Virus record (IMG/VR): IMGVR_UViG_3300013093_000087
Location: 1 to 43,855 of that record
Reading direction: 5' to 3' (one strand)
Length of the DNA: 43,855 nucleotides
From: a virus
Below, one piece after another: positions 11,501-18,545 of this stretch; the stretch's first letter is position 1; every line of letters starts with the position of its first letter. The position numbers and the translations under genes are program-made. A model generated the notes under the pieces. That model was not told the DNA's origin. It searched no databases and saw nothing but the letters and a program-made list of their open reading frames with translations.

Positions 11501-11734
11501 AACTTAGCTCGTATCAATCACGATACTGAAGAAATGCAAAATATGCGAGAAAAGTTAGTTGACGTCGGTAATAAACACACAGGTCTTGGTATCAATGCTG
11601 GTACAGTTTCTGAAATACTTTCAAGGTCAAAAACTGAATTTGATAAAGCTACTAAAGAGATGGTGCATGGTGTCAGATACTCTAAAAAGATGCTAAAAGA
11701 GATTAAATCTGACTCTGCTGAATACGAAAATTGA
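5504..11734 (+). CDS. Giant internal virion protein with metallopeptidase motif (2076 aa)
   Basis: This is the largest gene in the window and the last of the plus-strand virion genes. The N-terminus (about 1-350) is mixed, with Gly/Ala segments. Residues about 370-720 are Gln/Pro-rich and low in complexity. A zinc-peptidase-like signature HEPGH lies at about 1030-1034 within HVLLHEPGHAV, and VHEFAAEALSNP about 40 residues downstream could provide the third ligand. The region from about 1540 to 1960 (RDLGSILASTAFTYTLGFNL, membrane-like segments and an acidic DDDDDD run) matches what I know of large polyvalent-protein domain 38 (LPD38) in phage ejection proteins. A role in genome delivery is likely; peptidase activity is untested. 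Confidence 0.7.
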   Translation: MPKVTIPGVGVVNYPDSMSDKDIMSHAQGLQTKANTPLLDPKDLPAKELFKGAFSRGIEGLKGTAFDLIPALAGSVTGHDQYAQEQMKEYQDRMAAAEAENPTAYNKLSDIKGIGDLPGFVAETAGMLAPDALSFIAGTGVGTTLGKYAARKGAEKVLEKSALEYAAKKGLTGEAADTAVEAFKNRAIGQNVISNATEHGASIGTNLGLTSTSMAINVPDVLQSVYQDTGELHPGIALTVGPIVGALDTIFPAHIVKQLGSTGKKILAKELLDKSTVVPTTWKKAFGKELLKDVSMESLTEGTQQALQVAASQMAGDKKKFFDPNNIDSIIMASIQGAIGAGSMGAIPSAIQAKGIKAQSEQDAAAQKAQAALDAQKAQPPAPPLALGYTSPPAMQQVETDQSKRPIEVSPGITYDPTTGLHTIQQQEEQPGRTVNPLMNMPQPNPELVGQGAPNVELNPAQQEMFDTTAFEKRQPSIDSALAGPPEAPTEFSSKLDAETLKGTGLKPQSGFFKQLLDKDMSKPKQQAAVADILINVRKNPNLSDSTKNAVEAVAMQAFGALAKQQEMFTPLGNVRKDASYAGVQPTVQSKPISTTNRTGIQVPNESVPNQPAGGVTAPQQRRVAPVTEPTAQSAVRETVQPSALSQEDQDALQAELQAEMAGQQPTQQMGTTPQAATTPAQESIVRTNQGIPQVAGVAQSQPVAKTSATQTLAPALIPHSAKDILKQAEQEKARREKLAEEGNPEFQELGRAGTGEFDVSKGYMGFAKEDVKNIDDSIAVTDLLRGATLTPIAKAAKTYFGKMPRLVDNLINVAFDIAFNPPRFRVEGESNREAKFFQGMNGASARLAADWIHKNLSPDTDKQFRDFIRGFERARDTTNDTQLMQLIMSGVSGTKAKVTDETIQSYIDAMSADIANARNREARRAVSGKTKKILESSVITLAHPLHPAVIAAIHNGDLQSALKLMAASSDPFIAKTAARFAAVNLNTKINVVDGLIDESGRPVPGLFHPETNTILIDSITGMNGHVLLHEPGHAVTSHVLDNPNHPLTRQLQQVLDKIKDSLDTAYGATDVHEFAAEALSNPQFVGKLQSINPNGGVHTAWDMFARAVINFFRRMVGLESRPLASAYDEVDRILSGIISPSPEYRDAGALYAPTIAKDQQIFTGVNKLVRSVPVLNENQKAHLADGIKRAGKLTRSGIFSMLPTHALGEVAESVFPGLGMKFHNLINDRSGYQNDLNNKTDAVVTEAKAAIKAKPEQQKTFNAIANESTVYEVDPTKPMSEYKDPEDIKVWKDLNSRYNKLDKVWKDLYVTMRNAYKEMYEEVKKSINERIEETALDAGTKKRVRDAIMAKLSEKGMLDPYFALGREGEHWLAFNYKDKNGQMQRTQEAYKTDYERAARMEELQKLGATEVEPYEKVSAMNYRRAPTGSFMNSILQIMDTNGVPEKAVEETMRLFLATLPETAFAQSLQKRKGTPGYMDDTIGVFERKMRNTAHQVANMRFNPQLTNVVDEMQQKTVAAGVAGKGNQLEKDYVTEFEKHLKYVLNPTKRDLGSILASTAFTYTLGFNLSSAVVNMANVPMIVAPYLKGQYASYNVAGAIGNASKIFIGSGTNAEMEVLGANGRTTKTKVMPSILNYAKDSAIGRKYAKLIEIANKRGQLNRSQLYELINGDTRTGLLSKFNAMSGWMFHHGERMNREVTMIASFDLEMQKLAKDIKSGKLTQEEAETQAANNAVYTAELTNGSIAAASAPRVAQNPIGKLLFMYKRYGVSMYYMMFKTAKEAIDVNLPADQRKAAWRQLGGIVGMSALMAGAQGIPLFGLASMVYALFCDDDDDDLDNVTRKGLGEFLYKGPLEYFTNLSIASRITLNDLIVRDTKGGTSATTFTQQIGQAMGGPAFGIMDRIQRGYSKIAEGHLERGIEDMLPSALSNPLKGYRYATEGTNTLRGDPITGDINAWNVAAQAFGFAPADYTRQIELNAKEKGVDKYVVQKVSKLKQRYNLARINHDTEEMQNMREKLVDVGNKHTGLGINAGTVSEILSRSKTEFDKATKEMVHGVRYSKKMLKEIKSDSAEYEN

Positions 11735-11735
11735 C

Positions 11736-11763
11736 AAAAAAACCCCCACTTTTTGGGTGGGGG
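11736..11763 (-). terminator. Rho-independent terminator of the leftward operon
   Basis: Read on the minus strand, a 7-bp GC stem CCCCCAC/GTGGGGG with loop CCAAAAA is followed at once by seven T. On the plus strand the T run lies before the stem, so rightward termination should be weak. It sits just past the end of both converging gene blocks, 59 nt beyond the last minus-strand gene. Its stem-loop design is nearly the same as the one at 34739-34768. Confidence 0.88.
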
Positions 11764-11790
11764 CTAAGAGGGTTCCTCACGAGAACGAGA

Positions 11791-11812
11791 ATGCAACAGG
11801 AGAATGTTGCAT
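11791..11812. other. Perfect 7-bp hairpin holding an AGGAGA loop
   Basis: ATGCAAC and GTTGCAT pair around the loop AGGAGAAT. On the plus strand the loop and its flank read AACAGGAGAAT, the same block used as the ribosome binding site of many minus-strand genes here, but no plus-strand gene follows. It lies in the 88-bp space between the converging blocks. Confidence 0.5.
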
Positions 11813-11822
11813 AAGTAGTGTA

Positions 11823-12095
11823 CTACACGATTCTCCAAAAGCGCATCCCTAGTTTTTTATTCTCAATCCGGTCAAAGCCTTTAATGGTGAATCCCTTACT
11901 ATTTGCAATAGTTTGCATTTGTTTGTTCAATCTTACTAGATTAATAGCAGGGATAAAAAGTGACATTCCCACCCCAAAAGCATCCCAGTTAATGTCAATA
12001 ACCACACCATCAGGGCAAACTTGCCCTAACTTCATCACCTTCAAGGGCAGCTTTGTGAGCTGCAAGGGCTTTGAGTTCTTCTTCTCTGTCATCAT
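11823..12095 (-). CDS. Hypothetical protein (90 aa), last gene of the leftward operon
   Basis: I choose ATG 12095 because GAAGG stands 8 nt upstream on the minus strand. ATG 12092 and ATG 12035 are alternatives, but the latter has its GAAGG only 2 nt away. The gene overlaps the 3' end of the primase-helicase by 86 nt in another frame. The product begins MMTEKKNSKPLQLTKLPL, with a core WDAFGVGMSLFIPAINLVRL and a basic C-terminus. I do not recognise a family. It is followed by the terminator at 11736-11763. Confidence 0.6.
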   Translation of the reverse strand: MMTEKKNSKPLQLTKLPLKVMKLGQVCPDGVVIDINWDAFGVGMSLFIPAINLVRLNKQMQTIANSKGFTIKGFDRIENKKLGMRFWRIV

Positions 12096-14883
12096 CCATG
12101 AATCCTTCACATTGAACGTGTAGTACATCTAAAGAAGGCAGGCTCATACGAGTACCTTTTCCCATACGTTTCTTATCAATCTTAGCTTTGGTTCGTCCAC
12201 GCTTAAGTGAATCCACAAGCCCTTCATAATTAACTTGTCGTTTGACACACCATTCCCGCAATGGATTAAGGTATATAAAGAGCAACTTAATATCATATTC
12301 ATATCGTGCAATATAAGTCATTCTTGGGCTTGCATCAGGGATAATCAAATGGTCTACGTCATCTTGTTTGAGACTACGTGAATCTTGGGTACTTTGAATG
12401 CGTAAAGTATTATTCCAATTCTCAGCCAAGAAGTTAGTTAAGGTTGTTTCAGCATCAACATCCATAAATTTGACCTGTTCTTTTACCCCCTTAACCACTT
12501 CAGCTGCCCATTGAACAATAGGCTTAATATCATAATCTATCAATCCAGCCCGTTTTGCTATCATTAAACCCATGATGGCATCTGCTACCAATACAGAGTG
12601 AAATCGATCCGCTGGGCTAAAACCACACATCTTATCGAGTGTGTGCTGAGTAGAAGTATATAGTTTTTTGATTCCCTCAATATCATTCATTACATACTGA
12701 AGATAAGGTATATAGGCATGTCCATAGTTATTTAATAACTTGATGCTAAGTTCATCGGTATCAATCTTACTCAAACCATCTACGGGACGGGCACGGTGCT
12801 CTAGTACCCGCATAGCCTCACCTTTTGGCATAGCCTTGTAGCTACTAATTTTTTCCATGATTGAAGCATTTCCAGTACTAACACCCATTTGTTTCCATAG
12901 TTCTCCACGATGCCGTTCTGAGTTTGCTGAGGCAGTCATACGATTCCTTTGTGAACCGGAAGTATATTGGTATAGAAAGTCGCTACAGTCTTTAGCTGTT
13001 GAGTTAGTTAACTCATCCATAGGTAGAAACAAGTTGTTATAAATCTCAGCACGAAGCATCTTAGATGCTGTTGTATCAGATTCTTTTAATACTATCTTAG
13101 TTGGGTCGCCCCAAATGCTAGCACCTGCAAATAGGGCTGTAGTCTTACCAATACCCGACTCAGGACTAAAGATATGCAGTAAAGCCGCATTTACAGGGGT
13201 AAAATCGGTAAATATAGAACCAAACGCTAAGCCGATTACAAATTGATGCATCTCCATTCCGGGACGTTTATAGAATGACATAGCTTCTTTCCATGCTTCC
13301 ATAGTTCCTTTGGTTTGAAATGCATGAAATAAATGCCCTGTAGATGATGAAGGTGGATTATGGTCTATGCGGTCTGCACGGATCTCTTTATCCCCTAAAA
13401 CAAATGCTTCATACTTTTCATCAACCCAACCAAACTGTCTTCTAGCTGTGTCTGCTTTATTATTAAATTGCATGTGATTTACCCAAGTTGTTAAATATGA
13501 CATCAGTTCGTCAGTTTTTACTAGTGCTACACCTTTTGTGGATAAGTATTTTCTAAGTTCATCTTTTGATGTAACTGCTGATAAAGGAATAGTAAACTCC
13601 CGCACCCCATCTTTTGGAAGGTGTAGTCGAACGACTACCGCTTCACCTACTTCCGAATCATCCAATCGCCGAGTAAGGTATATATCATTGTGATATATCA
13701 TCACCTCAATTTCGTCTTCTTGTTTAATTACCCGCTTAAAAATACCACCGTTCTTACCCCGAAAGTAAGGATCAGGATACTTTGGTATAACGTATGTTTG
13801 TGTATGACCTTGGTCTATCTGAAATGGAACATCTTCAACAATATTATCTTCATCATTAGCTTCTAATACTTCACGACCTAATACGATTGGGGATTTTATA
13901 ACCCCTTTATTTGGGCATCCATTACAGCCTTTGGGGTTATATTCTTCAAACTTAGCGCAGGTATATGGACCACCTTTGATACCACGTACCTTACGATCCG
14001 CAAACTGGGGGCTATATTCTGGGTGGTGCTCGGATATTTTGGTTACTGCTTTATCAGCATCAATACAAAATTTGGCGATACTTAGCCCTGCTCTCCACAT
14101 AGGTTCGGGCATTGTGGCTTGCTCTTTTATTATATGTGCAAGTTGCTGGCAACCTTCGTTCTTCATGGTTTTTATTAAAATCGTCTTAAACCGATTCGTG
14201 TAATTACCAAGCAGTGCTTTGGTTACGTCGTCCATCTCGCCACGAGGTATATAGGCCCGTGGTGCAAGAATAGGATCACCTATAACATCTTTTAGTGTGT
14301 CAAGCTCATATGAGCCAGGTGAGCTACCAATTAAACAAACGTCTCTAGGTTCTTGATTTTTATAGTTTAAAGTCCCCGGAACCCGTAAGATTCGTACTGA
14401 ATCAGCCGTCACTACTGGATCAGCAAATAGGTCATTGTCGTCGCACATGCTCTTTAGCTTCTCAGCCATAGGTAACCATGTTTCACGTGAAACAGCTTCA
14501 GTCAAAGCCCAATAGGCATGAATACCCCCACCGGAATTAACCATTGCTGGTCTTGGCATTTTAGTAGCTTTGCAAAAAGCGATTAATGCTTTTGTAGCAT
14601 CGACTTGCGTTTCGTAAGGTTTACCTTCACCACAATCGAGATCAACAAATAAAGACCTTAACTGCTTAACGTTAGCAGTCTTCCTTGATTTGCCATCCTC
14701 AAAAGTAGCCAATGCATAGTATGCATCGTAGCCTTCTTTCGCTAAATTCTCAGCAACTCCCACCGCATCTTCAAGCTTTTTGAAAAACTTTTGGATAGGT
14801 TTATCCGAGTCTTTCTTTAACCCAACTATGCAGTAGTATCCTTCGTCGCCAAGGACTTGCTGTAAAAATTCCAAATTGTTCAT
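12010..14883 (-). CDS. Primase-helicase (RepB/AEP-like primase plus DUF927-like helicase)
   Basis: The 957-residue protein probably primes and unwinds phage DNA. The N-terminal third resembles archaeo-eukaryotic-type (RepB-like) primases: VDLDCGEG (80-87) gives the acidic metal ligands, SGGGIHAYW (117-125) the His motif, and VRILRVPGTLNYK (163-175) the last conserved block. A Cys set at C309, C320 and C323 may bind zinc. The C-terminal half is a superfamily 3/DUF927-like helicase with Walker A SGIGKTT (576-582) and Walker B LFLPMDE (618-624). The ribosome binding site AGGTGG is paired in a hairpin (14887-14902). It follows the SSB gene after 173 nt. Confidence 0.85.
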   Translation of the reverse strand: MNNLEFLQQVLGDEGYYCIVGLKKDSDKPIQKFFKKLEDAVGVAENLAKEGYDAYYALATFEDGKSRKTANVKQLRSLFVDLDCGEGKPYETQVDATKALIAFCKATKMPRPAMVNSGGGIHAYWALTEAVSRETWLPMAEKLKSMCDDNDLFADPVVTADSVRILRVPGTLNYKNQEPRDVCLIGSSPGSYELDTLKDVIGDPILAPRAYIPRGEMDDVTKALLGNYTNRFKTILIKTMKNEGCQQLAHIIKEQATMPEPMWRAGLSIAKFCIDADKAVTKISEHHPEYSPQFADRKVRGIKGGPYTCAKFEEYNPKGCNGCPNKGVIKSPIVLGREVLEANDEDNIVEDVPFQIDQGHTQTYVIPKYPDPYFRGKNGGIFKRVIKQEDEIEVMIYHNDIYLTRRLDDSEVGEAVVVRLHLPKDGVREFTIPLSAVTSKDELRKYLSTKGVALVKTDELMSYLTTWVNHMQFNNKADTARRQFGWVDEKYEAFVLGDKEIRADRIDHNPPSSSTGHLFHAFQTKGTMEAWKEAMSFYKRPGMEMHQFVIGLAFGSIFTDFTPVNAALLHIFSPESGIGKTTALFAGASIWGDPTKIVLKESDTTASKMLRAEIYNNLFLPMDELTNSTAKDCSDFLYQYTSGSQRNRMTASANSERHRGELWKQMGVSTGNASIMEKISSYKAMPKGEAMRVLEHRARPVDGLSKIDTDELSIKLLNNYGHAYIPYLQYVMNDIEGIKKLYTSTQHTLDKMCGFSPADRFHSVLVADAIMGLMIAKRAGLIDYDIKPIVQWAAEVVKGVKEQVKFMDVDAETTLTNFLAENWNNTLRIQSTQDSRSLKQDDVDHLIIPDASPRMTYIARYEYDIKLLFIYLNPLREWCVKRQVNYEGLVDSLKRGRTKAKIDKKRMGKGTRMSLPSLDVLHVQCEGFMDDDREEELKALAAHKAALEGDEVRASLP
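13622..13639. repeat. Stem-loop repeat copy (divergent, in primase-helicase)
   Basis: TGTAGTC-GAAC-GACTACC on the plus strand gives a 6-bp GTAGTC/GACTAC stem. It has the same stem core and 4-base loop as the copies at 26-35 kb. It encodes VVVRL on the minus strand. As an isolated copy it could be coincidence. Confidence 0.4.
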
Positions 14884-14886
14884 TAG

Positions 14887-14902
14887 CCACCTTCAAAGGT
14901 GG
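14887..14902 (-). promoter_or_regulatory. Hairpin masking the primase-helicase ribosome binding site
   Basis: On the minus strand CCACCT-TTGA-AGGTGG forms a 6-bp stem. Its 3' arm AGGTGG is the binding site of the gene that starts at 14883, with CTA between arm and ATG. Pairing would hide the site. The rest of the 173-nt space to the SSB gene holds a weak stem (TCGTA/TACGA, about 15018-15033) followed by five T, perhaps a partial terminator. Confidence 0.5.
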
Positions 14903-15056
14903 GGAGTGGCTGGTGTTGATCTCCAGCTTCGGCAAAACAATTTATTCACAACCCCATCCACGAGTACAGGAAATAAGGAAACCTATACTACTTTTTCAAA
15001 TGCGAATAAAAAGCCCTCGTATCAACCTACGAATTTCACCCCCCGTAAAACGTTAT

Positions 15057-15953
15057 TTAAGCATCATCCCATTCACTCACTAAGCTATCTAAGCTAGGTT
15101 CATTTGCTACGGAAGCTTTCTTGGGTGGTACTTTCTTAGGTTCTTCAATCGCATCTACTTCTGCTTCAATAGATTCAACTGTTTCAACCTTTGCTACTGG
15201 TTTGGTTAATGCTGGTTTTGGTTTATCCTTAACACCATCAGTCTGTGCGACTGTTAAAGTAATAGCAGCAAGAGCTTCTGCGCTATCTTTAAGTTCAGTA
15301 ATTTTTAAGAACTCATCTTCAGTTACAGGACGAACAGGTTTAAATACTAACTTTGGTGTAGGGCTTGCTGTGTCAAACCGCATCTCAGTCACAACACCTG
15401 TAATCGGAGTGCCATGATTCTTAAGATGGCGAGCATATGCCTGCAGAGGATGTTTACCTTTTTCCCCATCACCAAATACTGAAGTAGGTGGCAATACAAG
15501 TTGGTAAACTTCACCTTTGTCGACTTCTCCGTCTACCACGACTGCTAGACGCTGTTGATAACGACAGGCACGACTCTCACCCTGACCAGAACCCTTAATG
15601 TTTTGAGCACAAGTGAGACAGGTGGCTGACTGCTTCTCTTTGGACTTTTCATCGGGACGCTGACTGTCGGATGACCAGCAAGTTGGGGATACAGTTTCAC
15701 CTTCTACATAACTTCCTGAGTAGAAAATACGTGAAACTTTTGGTGCAGCTTTGATAATGATTACGTTCATAGAACGTTCTTCAGATACACGGTACTCTTT
15801 ACCACCAATAAACTCACGGAATACTCCGCCTTTAATACTAATGCGACGTGCGCCTAAACCACCATCACCCGTACCAGCTAGGGAGTTGGTTGCATCATCT
15901 GCACCTTTTAAATAATCAGGCAAACCGCCTTTAAATAAAGTCATTTCACTCAT
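15057..15953 (-). CDS. Single-stranded DNA-binding protein with zinc site
   Basis: The 298-residue protein probably coats single-stranded DNA during replication. Four cysteines at 92, 112, 115 and 130 (CLTC at 112-115) suggest a zinc site inside an OB-fold-like core, a layout comparable to T4 gp32-type SSBs. The last third is Pro/Lys/Glu-rich and the end is acidic (SEWDDA), as in SSB tails that bind partner proteins. It is read with three small upstream genes from the promoter at 16910-16938 and directly precedes the primase-helicase. GGAGAAG supplies the binding site. The assignment rests on this layout rather than on a named family. Confidence 0.7.
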   Translation of the reverse strand: MSEMTLFKGGLPDYLKGADDATNSLAGTGDGGLGARRISIKGGVFREFIGGKEYRVSEERSMNVIIIKAAPKVSRIFYSGSYVEGETVSPTCWSSDSQRPDEKSKEKQSATCLTCAQNIKGSGQGESRACRYQQRLAVVVDGEVDKGEVYQLVLPPTSVFGDGEKGKHPLQAYARHLKNHGTPITGVVTEMRFDTASPTPKLVFKPVRPVTEDEFLKITELKDSAEALAAITLTVAQTDGVKDKPKPALTKPVAKVETVESIEAEVDAIEEPKKVPPKKASVANEPSLDSLVSEWDDA

Positions 15954-16156
15954 GCTACTTCTCCTTTGATATAGTCACCAATTTTTTTAGCAATGTTAAC
16001 GATAGTATCTGAATCTACATCTTTAGCACGTGTTGCAAAATCAATACACATTGCTCTAAACTGCTGATTTTGTTGTGCTTGTTGTTCTGCTTTTACTGTT
16101 GCAGATAGCTCTTCGTTTACAAATGGTACATCTACTTCTTGTTGGATCTCGTCCAT
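15950..16156 (-). CDS. Hypothetical small protein (68 aa) coupled to SSB
   Basis: An acidic, Gln-rich helical protein (MDEIQQEVDVPFVNEELSA at the N-terminus) starts after AAGGAGAAC and overlaps the SSB start by 4 nt (ATGA type). No motif is visible beyond a likely helix at about residues 17-65. Tight coupling with SSB suggests a replication-linked role, which is inference. Confidence 0.7.
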   Translation of the reverse strand: MDEIQQEVDVPFVNEELSATVKAEQQAQQNQQFRAMCIDFATRAKDVDSDTIVNIAKKIGDYIKGEVA

Positions 16157-16166
16157 GTAGTTCTCC

Positions 16167-16439
16167 TTAAATATCTTCGTCAGGGTTAAAATTTAAAGCC
16201 ATTTGGGCTTGTCCTGCAGGTACGTTAACCGTTAAGCTTCCGTCTGCTTCTTCTTTTGGCAATCCTCCGCCGCATATAATCCGTAAGGCTTTCTCCACCT
16301 CAGTAATTTTGAAACGGTAAACACCGCCAATCTTTAATGAAGGGATTAAGTCTTGTCGAATCCATGCACGAACAGTCGATACTGACACAGCGAAATGCTT
16401 TGCCAAACCTTCTATCGGTACAAACGATTCATCAACCAT
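16167..16439 (-). CDS. Helix-turn-helix protein, MerR/excisionase type
   Basis: Residues 8-52 (IEGLAKHFAVSVSTVRAWIR, then a KIGGVYRF wing) match the small winged HTH of excisionase and MerR-like DNA-binding proteins (HTH_17). The 90-residue length suits a single domain plus a short acidic tail. The gene overlaps the upstream Gp157-like gene by 8 nt. It may regulate transcription or help replication initiation. No integrase is present, so a role as a true excisionase is unlikely. Confidence 0.75.
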   Translation of the reverse strand: MVDESFVPIEGLAKHFAVSVSTVRAWIRQDLIPSLKIGGVYRFKITEVEKALRIICGGGLPKEEADGSLTVNVPAGQAQMALNFNPDEDI

Positions 16440-16851
16440 TTTTACTCCTTTTTATAGTCACAGAATATTCCATGTTTGCGTTAAGTCCCGGCGGAAGCAC
16501 ATCGGGGTTGTCCTCTAAAAATGCTTTCATATTGGTCTGTTGAATACGCTTCTCCAATAGTTCCGGCACACCATGTTCAAGAATAAACTTGCCCATAGAT
16601 TCCCAATCGGTAGTTGAATACGTTGTCCTTACGGTGCGGTATACAGTACCTGCATCAGTCCTTAAGCTTTCAGCCCCAATCTCTTTCATATGGTCGAGAA
16701 TAGCAGTCTTAACGGCTTTCATATCCGTCTCAACTTTGCTAATCTTTTCCTCAAGTTCATGAGTGATTTCAGCTTTTTTGTCCCGCATTTTGATATAAAT
16801 ACGAGTGAGTTTTTCTAAAGGCACTCCTGCCTGTACAGCGTTCTCTGACAT
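16432..16851 (-). CDS. Gp157-like coiled-coil protein
   Basis: The 139-residue protein has a predicted coiled coil at about 15-60 (RIYIKMRDKKAEITHELEEK). A conserved block follows: ESLRTDAGTVYRTVRTTYST (63-82), then DW and LPPG. This arrangement is typical of a widespread phage family annotated as Gp157-like, usually found near SSB and recombination genes, whose biochemical role is not established to my knowledge. ACAGGAGAAT provides the binding site, and the gene is first after the promoter at 16910-16938. Confidence 0.65.
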   Translation of the reverse strand: MSENAVQAGVPLEKLTRIYIKMRDKKAEITHELEEKISKVETDMKAVKTAILDHMKEIGAESLRTDAGTVYRTVRTTYSTTDWESMGKFILEHGVPELLEKRIQQTNMKAFLEDNPDVLPPGLNANMEYSVTIKRSKNG

Positions 16852-16909
16852 AACATTCTCCTGTTAAAAACAATAACGGCTTTATTTTATTCTCGCTATT
16901 GGTACTTCT

Positions 16910-16938
16910 ACTATACTATCAAACTTTACCTTAATCAA
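16910..16938 (-). promoter_or_regulatory. Sigma70-like promoter for the SSB / primase block
   Basis: On the minus strand TTGATT (16938-16933), a 17-bp spacer and TATAGT (16915-16910) match 5 of 6 and 5 of 6 consensus bases. It overlaps the 3' end of the SNF2 helicase gene and lies 59 nt upstream of the Gp157-like start. Confidence 0.65.
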
Positions 16939-18469
16939 GTAAATTCTTGTAAAGGTCAACTAACTTTACATGGTCTTCAATACGGTTGTCAAGCATTTTA
17001 TATAGGTGTTTTTCCGCATTTGAACCTTGTAATCTTACTATAGTCACAGGATGCCTTTGCCCTGCTCTATGAACCCTTGCATTCGCTTGGGCATATGTTT
17101 CTAAACTTGGGGTCGGACCCCACCAAACAACCGTATCAGCCGCCGTTAAAGTCACTCCATGTGCCGCCGCTTGGGGTTGAATAATTAAAATTCTTGGGGA
17201 ACTGGTTTCTTGAAACTGTTTAAATATTTCCGCACGTTTATGGGCAGGTACATCGCCGTTAATAATCTCGGTCTTAAAGCCATCTACCTGTAGCTTGGTA
17301 GATAGTATTTCAATCGTATGTTTAAAAGGTACAAAGATTAATATCTTTTGCTGTGTTTCGTCAATCACTTCCCTTAATACCTTATAGCGGTTTTTAATGT
17401 CAAATTCAAGGGTTTCACCCGAATCGGAATATACTGCACCACAAGATATTTGTAACAACTTACTTAACCCAACGGCAGCATTAACTGCAGTAACTTGTTC
17501 ACCTGCTGTTTGCATAACTAGCTTCTTACGAAGCAAGTCATAATATTTCCTTTGCTGTGGAGTAAGTTCAACTTCCCTTGTAACATAGGTCATTTCCGGC
17601 AAATCAAGACACTCTTCTTTAGTAAATCGAATCGCAGGTTGTAATGCTTCAAATACTACTTTATCAGCGTTAGGTCTAATTACCCATCTAAATTGTGACA
17701 CTTTATACATCACCATATCTTTGAAAGAACCAAAAAATTTAGGTACTCCAGTAGGATTTACCAACTTAGCCAAACCATACGCATCTACTGGGGACTGTGC
17801 GGCGGGTGTTCCTGTTAGCATCCATAGCCACTTATCAGGTGTAAGTAATTTATTTAATGTTTTCCATCTTGTGGTCTGTGCATTTTTATAAGCGTTAGCT
17901 TCATCAATTACGATAAGGTCAAACCTACCATTAGTAATAGCTTCCTGCACAATCTCAACACCGTCATAGTTAATAATAACAAACTCAGCGTCTGAAGAAA
18001 TAATGCGGTTACGTTTCTCCCTGCTGCCATACGCAATATCAACAGTACGGTGCATAGCAAACTTAAATAAGTCTGCCCGCCAAGCTGAATCCATAATAGA
18101 TAAGGGGCAAATAACCAATACACGCTTAACCTTACCTATCTTCATTAGATAGTCTGCCGCCCATATAACTGAACCTGTTTTACCAGTACCCTGTTCATTA
18201 AGGCAAAAGGCACGGGGGTGTAAAGTTAAAAATGATGCTGTAGTTTTTTGATGGTCAAACGGCTTATGTAATCCGGGCCAGGTATACTTTCCCATAATAG
18301 GTGATGGGATGTTTTTTATTTGTAAATTATTTAAAACCCGTGCTTCATCTAAGCCCCAACTAACGGCAACTTGATTAGTACCTATTTGTCTACTCTTAGG
18401 AATGACAGTTGTAACCTTATTCGGGTTCCGTAGATTCAGCAACAACACTTTGTTGTCTATTATTTCCAC
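16931..18469 (-). CDS. SNF2-family DEAD/H helicase
   Basis: The 512-residue protein is a superfamily 2 ATPase. It shows Walker A EQGTGKT (92-98), the motif II box VIDEANAYKN (187-196), motif III LTGTPA and, near the C-terminus, the SNF2-typical ARVHRAGQ. Phage SNF2 proteins are thought to remodel or unwind DNA during replication or recombination. The start is GTG at 18469, with GGAG 6 nt upstream; a nearby ATG at 18473 is out of frame. A GNRA-capped hairpin (18500-18513) lies in its leader. It is followed by the SSB block, which has its own promoter. Confidence 0.85.
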   Translation of the reverse strand: MEIIDNKVLLLNLRNPNKVTTVIPKSRQIGTNQVAVSWGLDEARVLNNLQIKNIPSPIMGKYTWPGLHKPFDHQKTTASFLTLHPRAFCLNEQGTGKTGSVIWAADYLMKIGKVKRVLVICPLSIMDSAWRADLFKFAMHRTVDIAYGSREKRNRIISSDAEFVIINYDGVEIVQEAITNGRFDLIVIDEANAYKNAQTTRWKTLNKLLTPDKWLWMLTGTPAAQSPVDAYGLAKLVNPTGVPKFFGSFKDMVMYKVSQFRWVIRPNADKVVFEALQPAIRFTKEECLDLPEMTYVTREVELTPQQRKYYDLLRKKLVMQTAGEQVTAVNAAVGLSKLLQISCGAVYSDSGETLEFDIKNRYKVLREVIDETQQKILIFVPFKHTIEILSTKLQVDGFKTEIINGDVPAHKRAEIFKQFQETSSPRILIIQPQAAAHGVTLTAADTVVWWGPTPSLETYAQANARVHRAGQRHPVTIVRLQGSNAEKHLYKMLDNRIEDHVKLVDLYKNLLD

Positions 18470-18499
18470 ACATTCTCCAGTGAAGCGTTCTCAGGCGAA

Positions 18500-18513
18500 A
18501 GCGGTCTCCCGCT
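18500..18513 (-). promoter_or_regulatory. Leader hairpin with GAGA tetraloop; weak promoter nearby
   Basis: On the minus strand AGCGG-GAGA-CCGCT forms a 5-bp stem with a GNRA-type loop, about 30 nt upstream of the SNF2 start. A TATAAT lies at 18539-18534 just upstream, but I see no good -35 at the proper distance. The promoter is therefore only a possibility. Confidence 0.35.
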
Positions 18514-18545
18514 ATCACCTTACTTAATTTCTAATTATATTACTA

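Noticed and set aside
11818-12123. 101-codon plus-strand frame opposite the 90-residue gene
   Set aside because: It is antisense to a coupled gene with a good start signal, and no binding site precedes it.
16167-16439. Excisionase-like HTH as evidence of lysogeny
   Set aside because: No integrase, repressor or attachment site is visible, and the gene lies in the SSB operon.
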